Positions 32,871 to 44,300 of a DNA stretch of 64,000 nt are shown here, piece by piece. The translations under genes and the position numbers were made by a program. The stretch spans positions 107,543,100-107,607,099 of the forward strand of contig NC_037677.1 of assembly GCF_003255815.1 (NCBI RefSeq), read 5' to 3'. Under the pieces are notes generated by a model. The model was not told the origin of the DNA. It did not search any database and worked only from the letters and a program-made list of their open reading frames with translations. Each line of letters opens with the position of its first letter. The stretch's first letter is position 1. This DNA comes from Theropithecus gelada (Eukaryota > Chordata > Mammalia > Primates > Cercopithecidae).

Positions 32871-33525
32871 ATATAAGAACTCTTGCAGTCTTAGATGTTT
32901 TAAAAATATATATCTGAATTGTAAGAGTTGTTAGCACAAGTTTTTTTTTTTAAGCACTTGTTTTGGGTACAAGGCATTTCTGACATTTTATAAACCTACA
33001 TTTAAGGGGAATTTTTAAAGGAAATGTTTTTTCTTTTTTTTTTTTTTTTTGTTTTTCGAGGGGGCAAAGGAGGGACAGAAAAGTAACCTCTTCTTAAGTG
33101 GAATATTCTAATAAGCTACCTTTTGTAAGTGCCATGTTTATGACCTAATCATTCCAAGTTTTGCATTGATGTCTGACTGCCACTCCTTTCTTTCAAGGAC
33201 AGTGTTTTTTGTAGTAAAATCACTGGTTTATACAAAGCTTTATTTAGGGGGTAAAGTTAAGCTGCTAAAACCCCATGTTGGCTGCTGCTGTTGAGATACT
33301 GTGCTTTGGGAGTAAAAAAAGAAAGTTGTTTCTTTGTCTTAAAGAATTTTTTAAAAATTAGTCATGAGACTTATTCATCTTTCCAGGGAACATACTGATT
33401 GGTCTTAAAAGACTAGACAGTTAAGTAAATTGTGGCTGGAACATCTATTTTTCTACAAAACTGGAAAAATGAACCTGGTTCTAGAAGAATGTACACCAAA
33501 ATAAAACATGTGAAGCAGTGTTGAT
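32810..33525 (+). CDS. PDCD4: PDCD4 exon 12 (residues 450-469, stop, main 3'UTR)
   Basis: Acceptor cttcattacag, then RGRKRFVSEGDGGRLKPESY and TGA at 32868-32870. The coding part is 32810-32870; the rest is 3'UTR to about 33525, with AATAAA at 33500-33505. The 3'UTR includes the MIR4680 hairpin, a 20-nt-plus T tract at about 33030-33050 and a miR-21 site. Confidence 0.93.
32868..32940 (+). ncRNA. MIR4680: MIR4680 precursor hairpin in the PDCD4 3'UTR
   Basis: Two arms at 32876-32898 and 32913-32935 match the miR-4680-5p and -3p sequences as I remember them from miRBase. They fold on each other: AACTCTT pairs with AAGAGTT, followed by mostly paired bases with G-U wobbles and one bulge, and a 14-nt AT-rich loop. 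The precursor starts at or right after the PDCD4 stop. The lower stem outside the arms pairs poorly, so efficient Drosha processing is not assured. Confidence 0.82.
33111..33118 (+). promoter_or_regulatory. PDCD4: miR-21 8-mer target site in PDCD4 3'UTR
   Basis: ATAAGCTA is complementary to miR-21 positions 2-8 with an A opposite position 1, the classic 8-mer. PDCD4 is an established miR-21 target through a single conserved site in this sequence context (gaatattctaataagctacc). Confidence 0.9.
33500..33505 (+). terminator. PDCD4: PDCD4 poly(A) signal
   Basis: AATAAA in 'gtacaccaaaataaaacatg', about 630 nt after the stop, with a GT/T-rich region about 20-30 nt downstream. Another AATAAA at 34752-34757 could give a longer form. 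Confidence 0.75.
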
Positions 33526-35134
33526 TCTTTATTGGGAGTACATTATTTTAGGTCTCTTAAACTTTAATTTCACACAGTAAAGTTTAAATCTCATAAGGAA
33601 GCATATTTGAACCTAGTGAATGTATTAATCTTAGTGTTCCTTGAAAACTTTTTCCCTACAAAATTTCAACTGAAAAGTACAATAGTAAATTAAGATTACA
33701 CTGGGGAAAAAAATGCAGGTATCACTTTACTCCATTGTTATCTGACCTAGAGCTTAATTAAGTTTTAGAAATATGTTATACCTTCCATCATTCCATCATC
33801 CTTAAATTCTGTTACCAAATAATGGCTAGTGTTACAAAAAGTTATACTCCAAAGACCCAAAGCTTGACATTTACCCAATGTATGAGAAAATATTACCAAT
33901 TAGTAACACAGAATTATCACATTTTTAACCTCTTTTACATAGCCTAATAACTCAGCAAGGCCTCAAGGTCTATGCTAATTTAAACTGCCAAATATTGACT
34001 GTAGCAAACAAGAATTATATTCAGAATTTATGAGGGTACTGTTAGGAGTATACTAATTACAGGTTTAGATACAGTCCGTTAGAATTAAAACCAAGTTTAA
34101 TGTTCATATTTACCTCATGGGTTTTATCCAAGCCCATACTTCCTCGGCTTATATAAATATAGTTACCATTTTTAGGTTTTTTATTGTTTGACACTTGGAT
34201 GATAAATGCAGTCATTTTATTCTCAAGTCCTTAAAATTAATGTAATTAAAAGTTAGCTGCCCACAGAATAGGTGAGGGTTTCTTAAAAATGAGATTTAAG
34301 GGCTGGGGCGTGGTGGCTCACGCCTGTAATTCCAGCACTTTGGGAGGCCGAGGTGAGCAGATCACCTGAGGTTGCGAATTTGTGACCAGCCTGACCAACA
34401 TGGAGAAACCCCATCTCTACTAAAAATACAAAATTAGCCAGGCGTGGTGGTGCATGCCTGTAGTCCCAGCTACTTGGGAGGCTGTGGCAGGAGAATAGCT
34501 TGAACCTAGGAGGCGGAGGTTGCAGTGAGCTGACATGGTGCCATTGCACTTGTTTGGGCAACAAGAGCGAAACTCTGTCTTAAAAAAAAAAAGAGGTTTA
34601 AGACAGTTTTGTTATTACTGGTAGGATCTGGTCACACAAGATAGCATTAAACGTGACACAGCACATAAAATTGGTTTAAAAATTTTGTTTTTTATGTAAT
34701 GTAAAAGCTCATTGAACACTTTATGCAAGATTGGAATGTATCTTCAGATTTAATAAACATAAAGATCCTCTGTCTATAAAAGTTGTATTTAGTCCCTTGT
34801 GCCCAAGAATGTTATCTATAAGAGATCCCAAGCAAGTTACCTATAAAAGATAGCAATAGCAATGGTGAACAAATAATGTAATTTGCAATTCTAAAAACAT
34901 GACTTTTAAACCCCATAAAACTTGGTTCATAGTTCAACTGTTTATGTTCAATACAAACCAGTGTTTATATTCATAATACAAATTTCATCAATCTTGGATA
35001 TTTTTGTATTTATATGAATACTCTCAATTTTATTGATAGTATTAACACATACTACTTTCAGCACACAGAAGCATATTTTCTAGTTATTGTTAAATAGTAG
35101 ATAATGTAGGTTGTTCCCTAAAGTGCTCAGTTAT
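33526..35134. other. Convergent 3' region of PDCD4 (+) and BBIP1 (-)
   Basis: Contains the BBIP1 3'UTR on the - strand and any extended PDCD4 3'UTR on the + strand. Candidate BBIP1 poly(A) signals (TTTATT on +) lie at 35029-35034, 34216-34221, 34180-34185 and 33528-33533; the last would overlap the PDCD4 transcript end. An Alu lies at 34303-34592. Confidence 0.6.
34303..34592 (+). mobile_element. AluS-like
   Basis: Alu body starting 'gggctggggcgtggtggctc' with an A tail and a near-matching flank pair, gagatttaag and gaggtttaag. It is antisense to BBIP1 and in its probable 3'UTR. Confidence 0.88.
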
Positions 35135-35301
35135 TCAGTGGGTTATTTGCCGTTGATCCTTTTCTGCCATTTCTTGTTGGCGAATTGTATTCTGTGCTGC
35201 TTGATGCATTTTCTCTAGTTTTTCCAGAGTCAGAGATTTTAAGGGTAAAAGTTTGGGTTTACACAGCACCATTGTGGTTATATCTTCCACAAACAATGGC
35301 C
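35135..35301 (-). CDS. BBIP1: BBIP1 last coding exon (residues 38-92)
   Basis: Acceptor aaacttag on the - strand, frame GPLFVEDITTMVLCKPKLLP through EKDQRQITH to TGA at 35137-35135. The 3'UTR continues below 35135. Confidence 0.95.
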
Positions 35302-38300
35302 CTAAGTTTAAGAAGAAATAAGAATTAATTCAAGAAAGATAACCCAGTTGTTTGGTAGTTAGATTTGCAGCTAGAATGAAGGTCTAAAAAATTAATCTGT
35401 TGTCAGTGAAAAACTCTTGTACCTAAACTGAGTTTTGCTGTGGGACCAGAAAGATCATTGTCACTCTAAGCAGCATTTCTTACTACTAGGGTGTTTCTGA
35501 GGAAGACAAGTTTTGAGCTTTCTACCCAAGCTATGCTACCATAAGACACAACTTTTTGTGTCAGAAGTTTAATTTTAAAATAAGATTTGGCAGAATATAT
35601 ATACATAGTGCAAAAAATATAGCAAAGTATGATATTTAACAAATATTCAAATAACTGAATGTTTAAACCTTTGGCTTTTCTTACTGTTGCTTTAGGTTTC
35701 TCTTTTTCCACTTTCAGACCTTATTTAACATTACAGTAAATTCCATTATTTCTTTCATTGAAGTTTCATATTGAGCCGGGCATGGTAGCTCATACCTGTA
35801 ATCCCAGCACTTTGGGATGCCAAAGGGGTTGGATTGTTTGAGACCAGCCTAGGCAACACATTGAGATCCCGTCTCTACAAAAATAAAAACAAATTAGCCA
35901 GGCATGTGCTACCATGCCTGGCTAGTACTAGCATATCAGTAGGCTAGGGCAGGAGCCCAGTAGTTCAAGGCTGCAGTGAGCTATGATTGTGCCAACTGTA
36001 CCCAAGCCTGGGTGACACAGTGAGAACCTGTTTCTTTAAAAAAAAAATTCATATTGTAATTAGCAATTTTAGGAATTAATTAGCTAATTGGCAATTTTAG
36101 GTATAAGAAACAATGTTTTATTTGTTTTACTGGATATCATGAAAAAGCATATAGTAAAAGTAGACAGTAAATGGGATAATACGGAACACAATAGCTATAG
36201 ATGTTTAGCTGTTAAGCCTCCTATGTGACACTGCCTATCACTTGTTTAGTCCCTATAATAATGACTTCAATATTTGTGATGTACATACCTTGTTTTGGAA
36301 GAACTTCCCGGAACATTGACTTCAATTCTGCCATATCTGAGTTGTTGGATACAGTATTTTTTCCTTCAATGAGAAATCAGTATTATTCAAGAATAAATTC
36401 CCAAAGCAGATTGCCTGAGACATTTCCGTTGTAGTTTAAGAAGTAAAATCCAAATTCCTATAGAAAGTGAACTACCCTAACCTTGTATAATATTGCCATT
36501 AATTTCCTGTGACCTTGGGATAGTTCACGTAAACATTACTAGGTATCTTAGTGTCTTACTAGGTATCACATACTAAGGTATCTTAGTCTGATACCTTTTT
36601 CACATCCAAATCTGACCTGACAAAAACAATGAAACTTGGTGCTCTACCAAACCTCAGTTCTCTGTTTGACTAAGGTGCCATTGTTACTGTAAATGTCAAC
36701 TTCCATTATTCAGTTGTGGTGTTAACTACAAGGCTAGGTGTTGCAATTTTTTTTTTTCTCTCATAGTGAAAACTTGGAAGAGCTTCAGTTTTTAAGGCAA
36801 AGATGATTAATATCATCTGAGGAAAAGGCATTTGTGTGTAGCCAGCATGGTTCATTGATAGCATCTCCCCTGAATGGTGAGTGACAAAAAACATGACCAC
36901 CATTTGAGACGGGGGGTGAGGCAGGTAGGTAGGAAAAGGAGGAACTGGCAGGCTAACATAAGATTCCTACTTGTCTCAACAGCTGGTTTCTACTTTGTGC
37001 CTAACAAAAAGAATCCTATGGCTCACTGGCTACACAGCTGCAATTGATAATGAAGTAATACAATAGGTGAAACTGGCTTGTAAAGAACAGAAATAAGGTA
37101 GAGTTTCAGTTTACTATTTTCCTCTAATACTGAGATTCTATATGCGAAAGGACCAGCAGTACTTAACTATGAGTATTTCTTATGAACATCCCAGCATATA
37201 TGCCATTTTTGCCAGTGACATTTGCTCCAAGTATTACAGCCAAGATTCTGCTATGCTGTGTTCAAGGTGTTCTGGACTAAGCTGTAGAATGATCCCTTTC
37301 CAAACACAGATGCTTTTCTAGACGGTCCCACCCACTCAAGTGATTCACCTTGCTGATGCAACCTTACCATGCATCTTTCACATCACCCCCGCAGATTTAT
37401 TATTTATAAAGTGGTGAATCTGGCTTGGTGCCTGCCTTTACCAACCACTGCAAATTAATTATAATCAAGTGAAGCTTCTTCTGGTCTTTGTTATTCCCGC
37501 TCCACTACTTTGACATTCCTAATAAAAGCTTCCTACTCTGTATTCAAGTCTCTTCCTCTCTCTTGCTCAGATTCTTATTCTGGAACGTCTAAGTTCCTGA
37601 AAACCTCTATCTGCTTTCCAGAACTCTGTCATCAAACTTTACCCCTATACTGCTCTAGCTGGGAGAGATGATGAAATAAGTAATGGACCAAGAATAAAGC
37701 AACTCATCACTAAATGGAATGTGAAGTAAATAAATATACAATTTCCTTAGCCTGCACAGCTTCTCCTACAATATTCTTTTATTTTTAGGCCTGCCAGTGG
37801 TACCTAGTGATCACTGCCTTTTTTTTTTTTTTCCCTCCAGGTTAGGATGAAGGTTACTAGCATTGCAGACCCCCTGATTAGCCTTGAATTAAAGTATCAA
37901 AAATACCACCTAGCCTCTCCATTAAATATATCACAGTGAAAATATTCATTATGATCACGTTTCCTTATTTGAAGCAAACCTGACATGATATGCCACTGAA
38001 AGGGAGGACATTATAGATGTTGATAAATGTGAAGGAAATACATAGGAGCTAAGGAGTTTTATATGTATCACCAAAATGCTAAAGTGGTAGATGAACAACT
38101 CTTAGCTGTTATATAGCGTAAGCAACTCCAGCTACTCTGAATTGTCACTATCCTTTGTTTTCTCTTAGTCTGATACCTTTTTCACATCCAAAATCTGACC
38201 TGACAAAAACAATGAAACTTGGTGCTCTACCAAACCTCAGTTCTCTGTTTGACTAAGGTGCCATTGTTACTGTAAATGGTGTGGAGCCAAAGGGATGGTA

Positions 38301-41300
38301 GGGAGTAGGTTGTGCCTAGTGTGGGGCAGATCAGTGCCAGTCACTTGCCTGGATAGAATGTCTGTTTTAATAGGGTTGGTTCTTGTTTCTAGGCCCCCTT
38401 AGGCATTGGCAGGAAAGAAACAGGAAGGGAAGGGCTAAAATAAGCAAGGTGGTGGTTGGATGGCCAGCACTGGCTGGGCTCTACTTTGATAATCAACTGC
38501 CCTGGGAGTCCAGAGTAGGAAGGAGTACAGTCATGTATTTCTTAATGATGGGATATGTTCTGAGAAATGCATCATTAGGTGGTTCTGTCATGGTGCAAAC
38601 ATCCTAAGAGTGTACTTACACAAATCTAGATGGTATAGCCTAACATAAATCTAGGCTATATGGTACAGTCTACTGGGCCTAGGCTATAAATGTGTACATG
38701 TTACTGTACTGAATACAGTAGGCAATTGTAACACAATGGTAAGTATTTGTGTATCAACATAGAAAAAGTAAAGTGTTCTGCCATAATATCATGAGCATTA
38801 CAACGGGTATGACATCATTAGGCAACAGGAATTTTTCAGCTTCATTATAATCTTATAGAACCACTGTTGTATATGCAGCCTATTGTTGACTACATGTTGC
38901 TATACAGACAGTATTTCCTTCTCTCACATGGCCTGCTAATAGCCAGACATGGGTGATTTTCTTAGAGTAATGCACTCCAAGCAGTTGTGGCTACTTTTAA
39001 GAGAACTTTCTTGTCAGGTGAGATGTATTTAAACCAGGGACAGATGGGCCAAAGGAGAAACATAACAGCTATGGCTGAAATTCACGTGTATTCTACAACT
39101 GCCATGGCCATTTAATTCAATAAATATGCGAGTTTTTTAAATCATATGCCAAGCATTGTTCATAATGAACAGGACAAAAACTCAAAACTTTGCCTTTTTG
39201 GAGCCTACAGTCTAGAGTAAGAAGAGAGAAACAACAGCATGCCAGAAGGTCTACAGAAAATAGTGTAAAGGGGATTAAGGAATGCTGAGGGGGGTGGTGG
39301 TTCAATGTTAAGAGGAAAATTATGATGACCTCATTAAGAACGTGACATTTAAACAAAGACTGCTTTTGTGTGTATTAGTGCATGTGTAATGTCTTTTTAA
39401 ACAGCAAAAAGTTAAAAGTCTGATAGTATCCACAGGTAGGGACGGTATAGGGAAATTAGCACTGTTAAGCTTTTTTAGAGGGATTTTGCAGTACTGTATC
39501 TACTAAAACTAAATATGCATATTTTCTTTGACATGGTAATTGGCTGTAAAGAAACAACACAAGTGTAAAAAAGAATGTTCATTAAAGCATCGTGTTGAAT
39601 AGCAAAATGTTCAGCAATAGATAAAGCTAACTAAATGTTCACCAGCAGATCAAAGGTTAAATAAATCATGGAACATCCATAGAACGGAATACTATGCCAA
39701 ATTAAAAAATGATGCAGATTGTCAAGGCATATTTTAAGAGAAAACATTAAATTACAGAAAATGAAATTTTTCTTACATTAATAGAACCAAACTTACAATG
39801 CTCACAGAATACAGTGTCAATTCATAATTTTTTGAAGGCCTTGGTCTAGGTAAATGGAAAATAATCTGCTGCTTCCTTTACTTACGTAGATTCTAAAGTT
39901 TGTAATTTCTCCCAGAGATAATAGTTTTGATGAACAGTGCATTCCAAAATCATAATAAGGTATGCAAACCTGTTGTAGCTATTTGGGCTGGATGTCTAAA
40001 ATTAATGCTGAAAAACTTGAAGGAAAACCAAATCTTTGTTATGAAATATTTTACTCTGCTGTAGGAGTGAGAGTTAAAAGGCATGTCTAGGATGGATTAT
40101 TGCCTTCAAATCAATCATACACATTTGGCAAGTTAAAAATCCCTGGTGCGGGGGCTGGGCGCGGTGGCTCACACCTGTAATCCCAGCACTTTGGGAGGCC
40201 GAGGCAGGCGGATCATGAGGTCAGGAGATCGAGACCATCCTGGCTAACACGGTGAAACCCTGTCTCTACCAAAAATACAAAAAATTTGCTGGGTGTGGTG
40301 GCGGGTACCTGTAGTCCCAGCTACTCGGGAGGCTGAGGCAGGAGAATGGCGTGAACCCGGGAGGTGGAGCTTGCAGTGAGCCGAGATTGTGCCCCTGCAC
40401 TCCAGCCTGGGCGACAGAGTGAGACTCCGTCTCAAAAAAAAAAAAAAAAAAATCCCTGGTGTGATTTAGCTGGATAACCAAACTAAATACTGGGTGTGAG
40501 ACCAGACTAGATCACTGAAGTTTCCTTCTGAACCTGGAGAATATATTATCAGTGGTCTTCAAATTTTCTACTTGCATACTCCCAAAGAGATTTGGGAAAA
40601 CTAGGCATCACTTCATACACTGATACTTAAATTTATTATCATAAATTTAAATTATAAAGCATATAATTTCCAGCATATTTAAAAATAACTGTTACCTCAG
40701 TCTTTTAAAAACATCCAATATAATCTAAACGTAACAGCAATTTGATAGCTACCATCATCCATTAATAAAAAGAAGCTAATTTTTAAGTTAGAAGTTTTAT
40801 ATCATCTTTTTTTCTTCCTGGACCTCTATTTCCAACCCACTTTATTCTAGTGCAACATATTTTCATGCCCTTTTTTTTTTTTTTTTGAGATGGAGTCTCG
40901 CTCTGTTGCCCAGGCTGGAGTGCGGTGGCGCGATCTCGGCTCACTGCAGGCTCTGCCTCCCGGGTTCACGCCATTCTCCTGCCTCAGCCTCCTGAGTAGC
41001 TGGGACTACAGGTACCCACCACCACGCCCGGCTAATTTGTTTTTTGTATTTCTAGTAGAGGCGGGGTTTCACCGTGTTAGCCAGGATGGTCTTGATCTCC
41101 TGACCTTGTGATCCACCTGCCACGGCCTCCCGAAGTGCTGGGATTACAGGTGTAAGCCACTGCGCCCGGCCTCATGCCTGATATTTTAATGATCATCCTA
41201 TCATACTTCTTTGCTACAAAAATGTTTATAAACTTTAAAATATTTTGGATTCAGTTATTACAATTGGTGCGAAATTGGTCAAAATGCATTACACATTGAT

Positions 41301-44300
41301 AAAGCAATTGTTGAACATAAAAATAAAGTTATTGGCCATGTATGTTAATAAGAACATAGCTTTATTTTCTCAATTAGTTCATGTATATACATGGCTGAAA
41401 ATTTACTTATTGCTACAATTCTGTTGTTGTTCTTTTTTTTTTTTTTGAGATGGAATCTTGCTCTGTTGCCCAGGCTGGGGTGCAGTGGCAAGATCTCGGC
41501 TCACTGCAACCTCTGCCACCTGGGTTCAAGTGATTCTCCTGCTTCAGACTCTTGAGTAGTTGGGATTACAGGTGCGTGCCACCATACCCGGCTAATTTTT
41601 GTATTTTCAGTAGAGACGGGGTTTCATCATGTTGGCCAGGCTGGTCTCGAACTTCTGACCTCAAGTGATCCGCCCTCCCTTGACCTCCCAAAGTGCTGGG
41701 ATTACAGGTGTGAGCCACCGTGCCCGACCCTATTCTTCATTTTTGTAGATGTAAACACTGAGAATGGGAAAATTTTTTTCAATCTTTGAACCTAAGTTAT
41801 ATGCTAACAATCATGTAGTGACCTATCATCAAGAAATAATTTTAAATGACTAGCAGACTACTCAATTAGGTATTCCTTCAGTATTGCTGAAAGCTGAGAA
41901 CAGTCTCTTGACTTGCAAAAGCACTACTTAATAATTAGCAAAGCCCTTAGTCTTTCTTACTAGAGTTACCAATGTTTCCTTGTCTCTGTGTTTAGCTCCT
42001 AAGAGATGTTTATTCCCTTGAGCATTTTGTCATAGTAAGATTCTACCAGGCTAGAGAGATGCCTTTCCTTCATACATTCTTAGAAAAATAATTGTGGGAC
42101 TGGTACGGTGGCTCGCATCTGGAATCCCAGCACTTTGGAAGGCCAAAGTGGGAGGATTGCTTAAGCCCAGGAGTTCAAGACCAGCCTGGACAACAAAGCA
42201 AGACCTCATCTCTACAAAAAATTTAAAAAAAAAGTTAGCCGGGCATGATGGAGTGTGCCTGTTAGTCTCAGCTACTTGGGAGGCTGAGGTGAGGGTACTG
42301 CTTGAGCCCGAGTTTTAGGTTGCACTGAGATATGATCACGCCACTGCATTCTAGCTTAGGTGAGAGTAAGAGCTTGTCTCAAGAAAAAAAAAAAAAAAAA
42401 AAAAAAAAGTAAGAAAAATGGTGAAAGGGGAGACAGGAAATGAGATGAAGCATGATGGTTTATCCACAGGTCCATTTTCTCAGGGAATGCATTATCAGCA
42501 GACATCACATATAAAAGTTTAGGATCAGAAAATTGATTGTTCTTAACCTCGCTTGCTTGTATACCCCTCCGATTGTCTTCAGGCATCTTGAGGGATATGC
42601 ATATCCTGGTATATAGACTGATGATCAATACAATAACCACGTTGTTCTTTGAGATGTTTACGGACTTTCTGAGAAGATTCCATAGTATTAAATTTGAGAA
42701 GCCCTGGGAAGGAAAAAAGTTAAACTTTCTTTTTAATAGCAGGACTCTTTAGAAACTTTAATATGCTAAAGTATGTGATACATTTCAAACAGGAGAATTG
42801 AGTATATATTGTTTCCTAAAGTTATGTGATTCTGGAATTCTTTAAAAGTGCAATTATGGGACCAGTATTGCCTAGAACACACTTTGTATTCCTAGGGCAA
42901 TGTCGCTTTCAATATGGCATATGTAGTAAGACGCACATTTAAGGAAAATACCAGTATTTACAAATAACTAATTTTGAAATTAGTAAAAACTGTATTTCTT
43001 TTGAATGTAACATTTATTAAAATCAAGTGAAGAATGACTTTTTTCTCTGTTAAGTGAAAAGTTTAGACCATCCTGGACAAACCTGTTTTTTTAAAAAGGA
43101 ATTATTTAAATATGAAAAGATAAAATCTTGCAAAAGACTTGTAGAGTTGGCAAAATGACATCTTTTTCTCCTATCACAAGTATATTCTGATATGGGGGTT
43201 TCTAGTGACACAAGTACAATATTTTGTGCCAAAATGCTAACTAATGGTTATTTATGGGCCTTATTTCTACTTTCTATTACATGAACATCCATTACTAAGA
43301 AAAGGTTAAGAACAAAATTGAAGTATTCAAATGGCAAGTCGTCTTATATTGAAATTTTAATTCAGCGTCAGATTTACTAAGGCAGTCTCTAGGCTTGAGG
43401 ATCCTGAAGGATGGGGGTGGAGGGAGAAGAAATAGGCACATAAGCGAAGAAGCATAATGCAATATAAGTTCTATACTTAGAAGTATTTGTAAAAATGCCA
43501 TGGGAACACAGAATAGGGAGAAACTGTGTCAGGTACAAATGGTGGGGGAGGAACTTTAGGTGCAGGTAACAACAGTTTGTGGAGAGGCATGAAGATGGGC
43601 AACACAAAGCACATGGTGCATTATGGGAGAGGCAAGGAATGCTATAAAAAAAAAAAAAGTTATGAGCAACCTGTCTGGAAACAAACCCAAACCAAACTGC
43701 AGTCAAATTGATTTTGAAGGAAATAAGGAGAACCACTGAAATATTTTAAGAATGAGAATGACCTGAACAGATTTAAATGTATTCAGGAGGACAATTACAG
43801 GGGTATTTCAAATAGTTTAGGTGCAGGTGAAAAATGGGTGCTTCAATTGAGCAACTAGCTACACTGTGAAATCATAAAGCTAGGGAAAGACAAGAGTTCA
43901 ACTCTGGAATCTAATGACTCAGATATGCTTATGAGACTTTTCAGAACAAGTGTCCAATAGGCAAAGGGAAGTATATGAAGCAGTGATTTAAGTAAAAGCC
44001 ATGATAGGGTGGTGGTTAACTCAAGCCAGCAAAACAATGATACACTCAATAGATTTTCCATTAGGCAAGTATCTTCATAGAAACAAAAGCAATCAACAGC
44101 AGGACCCTTCAAACTGTAAAGACTAAAATTTATATAATTTTGTTATGAAAAGGTTGGCCTTTTTTTTTTTTTTTTGAGACAGAGTCTTGCTCGGGCACCA
44201 GGTTGGAGTGCAGTCGTGCAATCTCGGCTCACTGCAACCCCCACCTCCTAGGTTCAAGCGATTCTCCAGCCTCAGCCTCCCGAGTAGCTGGGATTACAGG

